Notes: a model not told the origin generated them from the sequence alone. A stretch of 34,840 nucleotides of DNA from Enhydrobacter aerosaccus (GCA_903915535.1 CAIWTJ010000278.1:1-34840), one strand, 5' to 3'; shown: positions 22,692-30,706, numbered from the stretch's first letter. Numbers and translations: made by a program.

Positions 22692-23722
22692 TCGACCTCG
22701 ATGCCCGCGAGAGCGGAGCGAATCTTGTCAACGTAGATTCCCGCTACTGGTTCGAGGTGATCGCTGACGATTCGGTAGGCGGCGAAGAGATAGTTCGGCG
22801 ACCGTCGCCAGGCAAAGCCGGCATGCCCAATGCGGGCGAGATACATCTCTCCGCCGACAACGATCGGTACAAAGATCGTGTCATCGTAAAACTCAGTGTA
22901 ACTATAGCGGTTAAGGCCCTGGACCTTGCCACCGAAGGTGGGGAACTCGGTATCGAGACCGCTTTGCGCGCTTAGTTTGCGCATGCCAACGCCTCGCTGA
23001 GGATTCCCGTCGAACTCCTTCGCCAGCGTCTTGGCCTGTTCCGCCATCTGTTCGCAATCGACGCCTTTGCAGAAGCGCTCGGTCGCCTCGAAGTCGTTGC
23101 TGAAAGAGAACGTGACACGGCAGGCTTCTTGCCAATTTCCGTCACGGCGAGGTGTGACTGACAACTCAACGGTGTTTTCCTGGTCATTCTGGACAATGAA
23201 CGCTGGAACGCCGTCGATCTCGCCAGCATGACCATGCGTGGGCCAGCAAAATGATCCCTCACCTCCGTTGCCGACCTTGGCCGGGCCATCCACCAGACGT
23301 GCAGGATCCAACTTCGAAGCTTCAAAGAAAACAAAGCGCTGACAATAGGCGGTGCCTTCGGTTCTCTGACCGAGATAGAGCGAGCTCTTGCCAAAGCGGG
23401 CAACGCTGGGCCCGTTGCGGCCAGGCGCGAACGGCTCAATCGCCTTCAGTAGATCGGGCGAGGCGCCGTACTCGTCTCGTAGATTGGCCAAGAATCCATC
23501 CGGATTTTGGCCTCGCCACGCCTCGGTATCTACTCTCACCATGCTGTTCGGAAACTTGCCGAGTGCATGTAGTGGCGACGACAACCACGGATTCGGCTGT
23601 CTGTCTGAAGATCGAGCGGTCTTGGCAATAGTCTCGCAAAGATTGACCGGCTGAGCGGCGGTTTGGCTTGTCATCAAGGCACTCATGCCAAGCAGGACGC
23701 CACAGAGTGCAGCCGTTCGCAT
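22688..23722 (-). CDS. Putative secreted protein of unknown function
   Basis: About 344 aa; I do not recognise the family. The N-terminus MRTAALCGVLLGMSALMTSQ with cleavage near TAA|QPVNLCE is a Sec signal peptide; an ATG four codons earlier (23734) is also possible. Neither has a Shine-Dalgarno. Five or more Cys residues (CETIA, YCQRF, FCWPTHG, EACRVTF, FCKGVDCEQM) suggest disulfides in the periplasm. No transmembrane segment follows. The gene is clearly less GC-rich than its neighbours: a hand count of 22861-22920 gives 27 of 60, against 44 of 60 for 29641-29700. This suggests recent acquisition. Convergent with the CoA-transferase, sharing the CTAG stop. Confidence 0.7.
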   Translation of the reverse strand: MRTAALCGVLLGMSALMTSQTAAQPVNLCETIAKTARSSDRQPNPWLSSPLHALGKFPNSMVRVDTEAWRGQNPDGFLANLRDEYGASPDLLKAIEPFAPGRNGPSVARFGKSSLYLGQRTEGTAYCQRFVFFEASKLDPARLVDGPAKVGNGGEGSFCWPTHGHAGEIDGVPAFIVQNDQENTVELSVTPRRDGNWQEACRVTFSFSNDFEATERFCKGVDCEQMAEQAKTLAKEFDGNPQRGVGMRKLSAQSGLDTEFPTFGGKVQGLNRYSYTEFYDDTIFVPIVVGGEMYLARIGHAGFAWRRSPNYLFAAYRIVSDHLEPVAGIYVDKIRSALAGIEVD

Positions 23723-23835
23723 GTCCGCAACCATAGCAAATGGCAGGGTTTACCGCTCCTAATTTCAGTGTCACCCTTCGATGAGGCGCGACAGAACGAC
23801 CTAAAGATCTTTCGCAATCGCGCCGGGAGGAAACG

Positions 23836-24807
23836 ATGATCGTCCGGCGCAAGCTTCTGCGCATCGGTGCCGCTGCGGCCGCATTCCCGATGCCTGCCTT
23901 GGCCCAAGCGTGGCCCAGCAAACCGATCCGCATCGTCTGCACCTATCCGCCGGGCGGTCTGACCGATGTGTTCGCACGAGCCTACGGCGAGTTCGTCGGG
24001 CAGAAGCTCGGCCAGCCGGTCGTCGTCGAGAACAAGACCGGCGCCGCGGGCGCGATCGGCGCGGAGATCGTGAAGCAGTCGCCGCCCGACGGCTACACGC
24101 TGATGTTCATGAACTCCACGACGATGGTCCAGAACAAGGTGCTGCTGAAGAAGCTGGCCTACGACCCGGACAAGGATTTCGTGCCGGTCGCCTTTTTCAA
24201 CACAGGCCATCTGCCGACGGCCGTGCACAAGGATATTCCGGTCAAGAACATCCCCGAATTCGTGGCCTGGGGCAAAGACCGGAAAGTGTCGGCCGCGACC
24301 TACGGCGCGGGCTCGTTCGCCCATGTCGTGGCAGCGTCCATCAACAAGCACTACGGCATCAACATGGAGGCCGTGCATTACCGCGGCGAAGGGGTGATGT
24401 GGCAGGACGTGTCGTCCGGCCAGGTGCAGACCGGGACCGGCAGCTACGCCAGCATGCTACCGTCGCTGCAGGCGGGTGCGGTCAAGGTGATCGCCGTGCC
24501 GACGCTCGAACGCATGAAGCGGCTGCCCGACGTGCCGACCTTCTACGAGCAGGGCCTGACCGAGAAGGCCTTCCAGGTGCGCGGCTGGGTGGGCTGCTCG
24601 GCGCCGGCCGGCACGCCCGATGCCATCGTGCAGCGACTCTCCGATCTCATGGTCGAGGGCGGCAAGAGCGAGCGCGTCTTGAAGATCAACGAGCAGTTCG
24701 GCATCGACGAATCGGCGCGCGACCGCGCCTATTTCAAGAAGGTGCTCGACGAGGAAGGTCCGGTGGTGCTCGAGGTCGTCAAGGGCCTCAATATCGAGCC
24801 CAGCTGA
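23836..24807 (+). CDS. Bug/TctC family tripartite tricarboxylate transporter substrate-binding protein
   Basis: A 323-aa periplasmic binding protein. The N-terminus MIVRRKLLRIGAAAAAFPMP has a twin-arginine and ends near ALA|QAWPSKPIRI, the classic Bug start. The mature part has IVCTYPPGGLTDVFAR, GQPVVVENKTGAAGAIGAEIVKQSPPDGYTLM, LAYDPDKDFVPV, and the second domain ending VRGWVGCSAPAGTPDAIVQRL. Bug proteins bind carboxylates or amides. Most are orphans, as here: no tctA or tctB is in the window. GGGAGG precedes the ATG by about 6 nt. The likely partner permease is elsewhere in the genome. Confidence 0.92.
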   Translation: MIVRRKLLRIGAAAAAFPMPALAQAWPSKPIRIVCTYPPGGLTDVFARAYGEFVGQKLGQPVVVENKTGAAGAIGAEIVKQSPPDGYTLMFMNSTTMVQNKVLLKKLAYDPDKDFVPVAFFNTGHLPTAVHKDIPVKNIPEFVAWGKDRKVSAATYGAGSFAHVVAASINKHYGINMEAVHYRGEGVMWQDVSSGQVQTGTGSYASMLPSLQAGAVKVIAVPTLERMKRLPDVPTFYEQGLTEKAFQVRGWVGCSAPAGTPDAIVQRLSDLMVEGGKSERVLKINEQFGIDESARDRAYFKKVLDEEGPVVLEVVKGLNIEPS

Positions 24808-24818
24808 TAGGCATTGGA

Positions 24819-25817
24819 TCAGAGGAGCTTCGCGGCCTCGGGGCCTGCGTCGCGCTTCCATTTCTCGATCGCGCCCTGGGCGCCCCTGGCCAGCATGCCG
24901 CGCAGTTCGGGCGTAACGTCGCCGGCCGGCGTGATCGTGACGCCGTTAGCGCGCATGCGGGCATCGTTCTCTTCCTGGCGCTTCGCGAGCTGGTCCCAGA
25001 CATTGGCTTGGGTGGCGGCCGCGGCGCGATCGACGGCCTCCTTCAGCTCATTCGGCAATCTGTCGTAAAGAGGAGCCGCGAGCGTAGCGAAGGAGACCGG
25101 TACGGCGTAGCCGATCTCGGTGAAGTGCGGCAGGTAGTCCCATAATCTGCGGCCTGCGCCGCCGTCGCCGGACGACAACACGGCCTCGATCCTGCCGCTT
25201 GCGATGCGCGGTCCGGCCTCGGCGAAGGTGAGATTGACGGCATCGGCCTTCGCCGCGGCGAAGACGTCCACGCCGGTCGCGTCGTAGACCCGCAGCCGCA
25301 GCGCCACCATGTCGCTCGGCGCGCGGATCGGCTTCTTGGCCCACAGGCCCGACGGCGGCCACGGCGCGGCATAGAGCAGGCGCTGGCCTGCGCGGGCGAA
25401 GCGCGTGCTGTAGAGCCCACGCGCCTTGTCGAGCAGCCGGCGCGATTCGTCCTGGCTGGTGGCAACGAACGGCAGTGACGACAGCAGGAATGCGGGATCG
25501 ATGCCGCCCAGGGCGCCGCCGAACGCGCATCCCGCCGCCAGCCTTCCTTCCCCCACTGCGCCCACGATCTCCGCAGACTTCATGCCGAAGGCCGCGTCGA
25601 AGGACGGCAGGATGGTGAGCCGCCGGCCGCTCGCTTCGGCGAGATGGCCGGCGAAGAAGGCGATGCCGTCGCCCGAGACGGTGTTGGCCGGATATTCGGT
25701 GGCCATGGTCCAGATCGCCCCTTGTGCCGCCGTGCGATGGGCGGCCATTGCGAACGGAAGCGCCAAGGCCAACCGCGTGACACCGCGGCGCGTCAGCCGC
25801 TTCGAACTCTCTGCCAT
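24819..25817 (-). CDS. TRAP transporter substrate-binding protein, DctP family
   Basis: A 332-aa periplasmic binding protein. The N-terminus has RLTRRGVTRLALALPFAMA, Tat- or Sec-like, cleaved near TAAQG. Mature features of the DctP fold are WTMATEYPANTVSGDGIAFFAGHLAEASGRRLTI, the pair LSSLPFVATSQDESRRLLDKA and LLYAAPWPPSGLWAKKPIRAPSDMVALRLRVYDA, where the conserved Arg (LRVYD) binds the substrate carboxylate, and FAEAGPRIASGRIEAVLSSGDGG. The DctQ and DctM membrane subunits are absent nearby. Convergent with the Bug protein, 11 bp between the genes. Confidence 0.87.
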   Translation of the reverse strand: MAESSKRLTRRGVTRLALALPFAMAAHRTAAQGAIWTMATEYPANTVSGDGIAFFAGHLAEASGRRLTILPSFDAAFGMKSAEIVGAVGEGRLAAGCAFGGALGGIDPAFLLSSLPFVATSQDESRRLLDKARGLYSTRFARAGQRLLYAAPWPPSGLWAKKPIRAPSDMVALRLRVYDATGVDVFAAAKADAVNLTFAEAGPRIASGRIEAVLSSGDGGAGRRLWDYLPHFTEIGYAVPVSFATLAAPLYDRLPNELKEAVDRAAAATQANVWDQLAKRQEENDARMRANGVTITPAGDVTPELRGMLARGAQGAIEKWKRDAGPEAAKLL

Positions 25818-25979
25818 CGACGCATTATACGTGCGCTGCCGAACATTGCCTGTGCGTTTCAGGTTTCGAGCTATTTGCTTTTCGCTGATGCGCGCGGGAC
25901 GAACTCCGGTCTAAATCAACTGAAGGTGGTACCGGGCAGTGCCGGGGCACCCCAGGAAAAGTCGGGGAACTGCTCGCCC

Positions 25980-26651
25980 ATGAGCTTGGATGTGTATGTG
26001 GGGCCGCTGGCTCGATACTACGGCGGCGACTGGGAAAATGCGGATTCGTCGGCGCCTGCGTCGGGTCATCGTCCGGCGGGGCGCGACCGCATCCGCCAGA
26101 CCGTGATTGCCTGGCGCGAAACGCTGGCGGCCTCGCTCGGCAACGCGGTGCCGGTGCCGCTCGATTGGGAGGAGACGGATGCTGCGCCGTACTTCGTCGG
26201 CCGCCCGGGCTGGGATGGCTTCGGCTCGCTGGTGCTGTGGGCAGCGTATGTCGAGCATCCCGTGCTGCAGGCCCCGGCCGCCCTGCCCGAGGAATGGGAC
26301 AATAATCCCGCCCTGGTGCGCAGCAATGCGGCGGGCTTCCGCTCGCGCTACTCGCACCTCGTGCGCAATGTCGAGCTGTGGCTGCCGGCTGCCTTCGACA
26401 TCACGTTCGAAGGCGAAAGCGTCGATCGCCACAGGGTGGTGATGGGCTCGTCGACGACACTCGCGCGCCAGCTTGCCGAACTCAACGCCGCCACGTGGAA
26501 GGCGGAGCCTGCGGAGGTCGCCACCTGGGCGCGCCGTGTGCCCGACGGCAATGCACCGCTCGAATTGCGCGCGCGCCATGCCTTCGCGGTCATCGCCGAT
26601 CTTGCGGCCAAGGCGCTCGAGCATCGCCTGCCGATGAAGCTCGATTTCTGA
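25980..26651 (+). CDS. Conserved-looking protein of unknown function
   Basis: A 223-aa soluble protein that I do not assign to a family. It opens MSLDVYVGPLARYYGGDWE, includes GRPGWDGFGSLVLWAAYVEHP and a helical half (RSRYSHLVRNVELWLPAAFDITFEGESVDRHRVVMGSS, LARQLAELNAATWKAEPAEV), and has no signal peptide or membrane segment. The compact opening and many Trp/Asp/Glu residues recall acidic immunity or DUF-type proteins, but no toxin is adjacent, so this is not claimed. The frame is open further upstream; the ATG at 25980 is chosen by protein character, with a weak GGGGA as ribosome site. A small palindrome GTGCC-GG-GGCAC lies 30 bp upstream. Confidence 0.65.
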   Translation: MSLDVYVGPLARYYGGDWENADSSAPASGHRPAGRDRIRQTVIAWRETLAASLGNAVPVPLDWEETDAAPYFVGRPGWDGFGSLVLWAAYVEHPVLQAPAALPEEWDNNPALVRSNAAGFRSRYSHLVRNVELWLPAAFDITFEGESVDRHRVVMGSSTTLARQLAELNAATWKAEPAEVATWARRVPDGNAPLELRARHAFAVIADLAAKALEHRLPMKLDF

Positions 26652-26655
26652 AACG

Positions 26656-26684
26656 AAAAACGCCCCCTCCGGTGGGAGGGGGCG
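26656..26684 (-). terminator. Rho-independent terminator of the DUF2852 gene
   Basis: On the minus strand CGCCCCCTCC (26684-26675) pairs perfectly with GGAGGGGGCG (26670-26661) around a 4-nt loop and is followed at once by TTTTT (26660-26656). It lies 21 bp past the stop of the DUF2852 gene. It also sits 4 bp after the convergent gene's stop and could block read-through in both directions, though only the minus strand carries a T-run. Confidence 0.9.
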
Positions 26685-26705
26685 CTTCGTCGTCAGGCCT
26701 TTGGC

Positions 26706-27164
26706 TCAGTTGGTTGCCGGCGGCGCGGCGGGCGGCTGGTTGCCGCGCTCGCGCATGAACTGGTCGAACTCGGCGCGATCCTTGGCCGACCGCAGGCGGT
26801 CGAGATAGTCGTGGAACTCGCGCTGCTCCTCGTCGAGCTTGCGCAGCGTCTCCTCGCGATATTCGTCGAAGGCGACATTGCCCGAGCCCTGATGGCCCCA
26901 GCCGTGACGCCGGCCCCAGCGTGCCTGGCGCTTCATTGCGCGCCACTCCTCGCGCGCGCTACGGCGTGCATCGCGACCTTCGGGGGAAGACCAGTGACCC
27001 CAGGGACCAGCACTGCAACCACGAAAACCGAACATGCGTCCGCTCCATTTCAGATAGATGAGAAGGGCAAGGCCGACCGGCCAGAACACGATGAAACTCA
27101 GCACCACCAGGGCGATCCACGCGGGGCGGGGAATGTCGTCCAGTCTCTCCACAAGGTCGCCCAT
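26706..27164 (-). CDS. DUF2852 domain membrane protein
   Basis: A 152-aa protein of the alphaproteobacterial DUF2852 family. One strong membrane segment lies at about residues 15-38 (AWIALVVLSFIVFWPVGLAL). A short Gly/Trp-rich loop (FRGCSAGPWGHWSS) and a very basic stretch follow, then a charged helix likely to form a coiled coil (EYREETLRKLDEEQREFHDYLDRL, about 100-124) ending FDQFMRERGN and a Pro/Ala tail. The function is unknown; such architecture fits an inner-membrane anchor with a cytoplasmic helical domain. AGGAGG lies 7 nt before the ATG. A palindrome just upstream matches a site in front of the neighbouring TetR gene, suggesting control by that regulator. Confidence 0.88.
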   Translation of the reverse strand: MGDLVERLDDIPRPAWIALVVLSFIVFWPVGLALLIYLKWSGRMFGFRGCSAGPWGHWSSPEGRDARRSAREEWRAMKRQARWGRRHGWGHQGSGNVAFDEYREETLRKLDEEQREFHDYLDRLRSAKDRAEFDQFMRERGNQPPAAPPATN

Positions 27165-27179
27165 GCAGGGCCTCCTGAT

Positions 27180-27204
27180 ATGTAAATGTTAACGACATTT
27201 ACAT
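27180..27204. promoter_or_regulatory. Palindromic operator-like site upstream of DUF2852 gene
   Basis: ATGTAAATG (27180-27188) and CATTTACAT (27196-27204) are exact 9-bp inverse complements around a 7-bp centre, AT-rich in GC-rich surroundings, 16 bp before the DUF2852 start codon. The half-site TGTAAA recurs, with one mismatch in the partner arm, in front of the TetR gene at 27884-27900. TetR-family operators are usually such short palindromes. Confidence 0.65.
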
Positions 27205-27248
27205 TGGGCATCCGGCCGGGAGGAGTCAAGGGCCTGTCCCGGGCGTCG

Positions 27249-27884
27249 TCAGCTTTTTTGCGGAAAACCCAGTCCCTGCAGGTAGATCAGCATGGCCGAT
27301 TCGAGCAATTCCTCGGCGGTCATGGGCAGGGTGCGGCGGCCGCCGTCGCCGCGGCCGAACAGGCTGGCGATGCCGTGGGCCAGCGACCAGGTGTGCAGGC
27401 TCATCATCAGCGCGGGCGGGCGCTTGCCGGCAGGCAACTGCGCGCCCAACTGCTCGGCCGCGGTGCGCAGCACGGCAAAGGCGCGCTCGGACGCCGCGCG
27501 CAGTTCGGCATTGGCGTCGGGCGGGAGGCCGGATTCGAACATCGCGGCGTAGTAGGCGGGCTCGGCGCGGGCGAAGGCGAGATAGGCGCGCCCGACGTTA
27601 TGAAAGGCCGTCAGCGCATCGGGTTTGCCGTTGGCCCAGCCGGTCGAGAGCATCGCCTCGAAACGGGCGTAACCCTCGCGCGCCACGTCGGCCAGCAGCG
27701 CCTCGCGATCGCGGAAGTGGCGATAGGGCGCGGCCGGGCTCACGCCCGCCGAGCGCGCGGCGTCGGCAAAGGTAAAGCCTGCCGGGCCTTTCTCCGCGAT
27801 CAACTCGCGTGCGGCCTGGATCAGCGCTTCCTTGAGGTTGCCGTGGTGATACGCACCCTCACGGGCGCGACGTTTCCAACTCAT
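27249..27884 (-). CDS. TetR/AcrR family transcriptional regulator with WHG-type C-terminal domain
   Basis: A 211-aa repressor. The N-terminal TetR HTH runs from about residue 15 to 62 (LKEALIQAARELIAEKG, FTFADAARSAGVSPAAPYRHFRDREALLADVA). The C-terminal ligand domain has HNVGRAYLAFARAEPAYYAAMFESG and SLHTWSLAHGIASLFGRG, the WHG-like pattern where W-S-x-x-H-G is recognisable. The ligand is unknown. No Shine-Dalgarno is seen before the ATG, and an imperfect palindrome overlaps the start, so autorepression is likely. The gene lies upstream of DUF2852 on the same strand, with a second, better copy of the palindrome between them. Confidence 0.9.
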   Translation of the reverse strand: MSWKRRAREGAYHHGNLKEALIQAARELIAEKGPAGFTFADAARSAGVSPAAPYRHFRDREALLADVAREGYARFEAMLSTGWANGKPDALTAFHNVGRAYLAFARAEPAYYAAMFESGLPPDANAELRAASERAFAVLRTAAEQLGAQLPAGKRPPALMMSLHTWSLAHGIASLFGRGDGGRRTLPMTAEELLESAMLIYLQGLGFPQKS

Positions 27885-27900
27885 GTTAAGGGAGTTTACA
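27884..27900. promoter_or_regulatory. Imperfect operator-like palindrome at the TetR start codon
   Basis: TGTTAA-GGGAG-TTTACA is an inverted repeat with one mismatch per six-base arm and overlaps the first base of the TetR ATG. It shares the TTTACA/TGTAAA half-site with the perfect palindrome at 27180-27204, supporting autorepression by the TetR protein. Confidence 0.5.
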
Positions 27901-27943
27901 TTAGGCGCGCGTCACGCGCACCTCATCTCCCGACGAGGGGAGA

Positions 27944-28123
27944 CTAGCCGAGGTTCGGCTTGGGCAGGCTCGTGGGCACGATCTCGATGACCGTGTAGCC
28001 CATGCGCTCCAGCGCAACGGCCTGATCCTCGGCCTCTTTCAAGGTCGAGTAGGTCACGCTGATGCGCTTACCGGCGGGCTTCTCGACCCAGACCATGTGC
28101 TTGCCGACGATGTCTTTTGCCAT
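27944..28123 (-). CDS. Small protein of unknown function (59 aa)
   Basis: A 59-aa basic, soluble protein: MAKDIVGKHMVWVEKPAGKR, then ISVTYSTLKEAEDQAVALERMGYTVIEIVPTSLPK in two parts. The strand-helix-strand pattern (SVTYSTLKEAEDQAVALERMGYTV) suggests a small alpha/beta fold like those that pair a beta strand with an amphipathic helix. Start at 28123 is chosen over an in-frame ATG at 28159 because the protein character begins there; neither has a good ribosome site. It lies between the TetR and MATE genes on the same strand. I do not recognise a family. Confidence 0.6.
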   Translation of the reverse strand: MAKDIVGKHMVWVEKPAGKRISVTYSTLKEAEDQAVALERMGYTVIEIVPTSLPKPNLG

Positions 28124-28174
28124 GCGGGAGCTTATGGACCATCGCAAGCCAAACTGCACGGGCCGAATTGCCGC

Positions 28175-29608
28175 TCACTGACGGCTACCCTCGCCGGACA
28201 GGATCTCCTCGGAGACCTTCTCGGTCAGCAATTCCTCATCGTCGAGGATGCGCTTCTTGCGCCAGCCACCGTGCAGATAGATGCAGACGGTGATGAGCGT
28301 GACGACGATGTTGGCGATCGGCGACGACCAGTAGATGCCCTCGGCGCCCAGGTTCGTGTGCTTGGACAGCACATAGGCCAGCGGGAACTGCAGCACCCAG
28401 AGTGCCACGATGGTCAGCATCATGTTGACCACCATGTTGCCTGACGCGCGGAACACGCCCGAGAGCGCGAATTGCACGCCGATGAGCCCCCAGGAAAGGG
28501 CCATGATGCGCAGGAACCTGGCGCCTTCCACCACCACCTCGGCATCGTTCGGCACGAAGAACGAGACCAGCTGCGTCGGGAACAGGAAGACGAGGAGGCC
28601 GATCGCGCTCAATGCGCCGAAGCCCAGGCCGGCGCCCAGCCGGCCGATCGCGGCGGCCCGTTCGATGTTGCCGGCGCCGATGTTCTGGCCGGCCAGCGCA
28701 GACACCGCCATCGACAGGCCCATCGCCGGGATGATGACGAGCTGCAGGATGTTGCCGCTCACGCCATAGGCCGCGAGCGTGGTCGTCCCGAAGCTGGCGA
28801 CCAGGAAGGTCATCATCATGATTCCGAGAGCGCGCGCCGACATGTCGAGCGAAGCCGGGGCGCCCAGGAAGAAGGCGCGCCGGATGTGGCGGAAGTCGGG
28901 AACGAAGTCGTGCCAGTGGACATGGATGCCGTGCATGCCGGCGCGCAGCACGACGATGCCGATAAAGGCCGCGAGCGCCTGGGTGCCGAGCGTCGCCAGC
29001 GCCGCGCCCATGACGCCGTAGCCCGGCACGGGGCCCCAGCCGAAGATCAGCAGCGGATCGAGCACGAAGTTCAGCACGACGGTACCCAGCACGATATAGA
29101 CCGGCAGGTTGGCGCGCCCGATCGAGCGCATGATCGCGTTGAAGACGAAGAACGAGAAATTGAAGACCAGGCCCAGGAACGACACGCGCATGAAGCCCAG
29201 CGCACCGTCATGGACCTCCGGCGCCACGCCCATCAGCCGCAGCAGGGCTGGCGCCAGGAAGAAACCGGCGATGCCCAGGACGAGTGCCGACGCGATCACC
29301 ATCAGCATCGTTTGCCCGGCCACGTGGCCGACCATCTTGTGATTTCCGGCGCCGACGAACTGCGCGATCAGGGTCGAGCCCGCGATCGAGAGGCCCGCGC
29401 CCAGCGCGAACATCAGGAACATGACCGGGAACGACAGCGACACGGCCGCGACTGCGGCACCTCCCAGCCGCCCGACCCAGAAGGCGTCGATGATCTGGTA
29501 GGCCGACTGCAGGGTGTTCGCGGCCACGATGGGCACGGCGAGGGTCAGGAGCGATCGCAGGATCGGTCCTTCGAGGAGTTTGTTCTTGGGGGGCGCCACG
29601 CTATCCAT
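28175..29608 (-). CDS. MATE family efflux transporter
   Basis: A 477-aa polytopic inner-membrane protein with about 12 transmembrane helices. The family start LLEGPILRSLLTLAVPIVAANTLQSAYQIIDAFWVGRLGGAAVAAVSLSFPV, the repeat-half counterpart ALGIMMMTFLVASFGTTTLAAYGVSGNILQLVIIPAMGLSMAVSALAGQNIGAGN, and PLLIFGWGPVPGYGVMGAALAT identify a NorM/DinF-type exporter driven by H+ or Na+. The substrate (drugs, metabolites) cannot be deduced. A longer frame exists, but the ATG at 29608 matches the family. It is divergent from the luciferase-like gene, with only 20 bp between the start codons. Confidence 0.93.
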   Translation of the reverse strand: MDSVAPPKNKLLEGPILRSLLTLAVPIVAANTLQSAYQIIDAFWVGRLGGAAVAAVSLSFPVMFLMFALGAGLSIAGSTLIAQFVGAGNHKMVGHVAGQTMLMVIASALVLGIAGFFLAPALLRLMGVAPEVHDGALGFMRVSFLGLVFNFSFFVFNAIMRSIGRANLPVYIVLGTVVLNFVLDPLLIFGWGPVPGYGVMGAALATLGTQALAAFIGIVVLRAGMHGIHVHWHDFVPDFRHIRRAFFLGAPASLDMSARALGIMMMTFLVASFGTTTLAAYGVSGNILQLVIIPAMGLSMAVSALAGQNIGAGNIERAAAIGRLGAGLGFGALSAIGLLVFLFPTQLVSFFVPNDAEVVVEGARFLRIMALSWGLIGVQFALSGVFRASGNMVVNMMLTIVALWVLQFPLAYVLSKHTNLGAEGIYWSSPIANIVVTLITVCIYLHGGWRKKRILDDEELLTEKVSEEILSGEGSRQ

Positions 29609-29628
29609 ATGGGCAGGGAGGAAAAGCG

Positions 29629-30696
29629 ATGCAACTCTGGAATACGGGAGTCGCCTCGGCGCGCGGAGCCGCACGTCAGGCGCAGGAACTCGAGGCCGCC
29701 GGCTGGGACGGCATGCTGGTCGTCGACTCGCAGAACCTGTCGGGCGATCCCTATGTCGCGCTCGCCATGGCCGCGACCGTCACGAAGACGCTCGGTCTCG
29801 GCACCGGCGTCACCAACTCGATCACGCGCCATGCCGCCGTGACCGCGACGTCGATCACGTCGGTCAACCGGATCTCCAACGGCCGCGCCGTGCTGGGCAT
29901 CGGCCGCGGCGACAGCGCGCTCGCCCATCTCGGCCGCGCCCCCGCGCGCCTGGCGCAGTTCGAACGCTACCTGCGTCACCTGCAGGCCTATCTCAAGGGC
30001 GAGTCCGTTTCCTTCGACGAGATCGACATCCCGAAAGAGCACGCGCCGCCCGCGTCGGCGCTCGAGCTGCACGACGCGCCGCCCGCGAGCCGTATCGCCT
30101 GGATCGCGGGTGCGCCGCCCGTGCCGGTCGAGGTGGCGGCAAGCGGCCCCAAGGTGATCGCGATGGCGGCCCTCCATGGCGACCGCGTGATGTTCACCGT
30201 CGGCGCCAACGTCGAGCGCCTGCAATGGGGCATCGAGCTCGCGCGCAAGACCCGCCGCGACGCGGGTCTCGATCCCGCCACGCTGAAGTTCGGCGCGTTC
30301 ATCAACCTCGGCTGCCACACCGACATGGACGCCGCGCGCAGCCTGGTGCGCGGCGGTCTCACGACCTACGCGCGCTTCTCGGTGATGCACGGCAAGGCCA
30401 ACGGCCCGGTGACGGACAAGGACCGCGGCCTGCTCGAATCGCTGCGCCAGAACTACGACATGAAGCAGCACACCCGCGGCGACTCGCGCCAGGCCGGCAT
30501 CCTGACCGACGATTTCATCGATCGCTTCGCCATCGTCGGCCCGCCCGACCGCTGCATCGCGCGCCTGAAGTCGCTGGCCAAGCTCGGCCTCGACAAGGTC
30601 GCCATCAGCGGCGGCATGCGCGGCGCGCCGGAAGAGCACATCCCGCTCGGCAAGGAGCTGATGGTGAAAGAGGTGATTCCGGGAATGAGAGTCTAA
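29629..30696 (+). CDS. LLM class flavin-dependent oxidoreductase (luciferase-like)
   Basis: A 355-aa bacterial-luciferase-like TIM-barrel enzyme that uses FMN or F420. Family features are ARQAQELEAAGWDGMLVVDSQNLSGDPYVALAMAA, LGLGTGVTNSITRHAAVTATSITSVNRISNGRAVLGIGRGDSALAHLGRAP, and the late VGPPDRCIARLKSLAKLGLDKVAISGG. The pattern resembles F420-dependent and monooxygenase-like LLM proteins such as 5,10-methylene-H4MPT reductase relatives. GGGAGG lies 8 nt before the ATG. It is divergent from a MATE exporter and is followed by a palindromic repeat. Confidence 0.9.
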   Translation: MQLWNTGVASARGAARQAQELEAAGWDGMLVVDSQNLSGDPYVALAMAATVTKTLGLGTGVTNSITRHAAVTATSITSVNRISNGRAVLGIGRGDSALAHLGRAPARLAQFERYLRHLQAYLKGESVSFDEIDIPKEHAPPASALELHDAPPASRIAWIAGAPPVPVEVAASGPKVIAMAALHGDRVMFTVGANVERLQWGIELARKTRRDAGLDPATLKFGAFINLGCHTDMDAARSLVRGGLTTYARFSVMHGKANGPVTDKDRGLLESLRQNYDMKQHTRGDSRQAGILTDDFIDRFAIVGPPDRCIARLKSLAKLGLDKVAISGGMRGAPEEHIPLGKELMVKEVIPGMRV

Positions 30697-30706
30697 CGCA
30701 CGCAAT

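Noticed and set aside
25939..25950. GTGCC-GG-GGCAC palindrome upstream of the gene at 25980 as an operator
   Set aside because: Five-base GC-rich arms are expected by chance in this composition and nothing else supports regulation.
28472..29842. Long plus-strand frame opposite the MATE gene
   Set aside because: It is rich in Asp, Arg, His and Gln with no hydrophobic core, while the minus strand encodes a clear 12-helix transporter.
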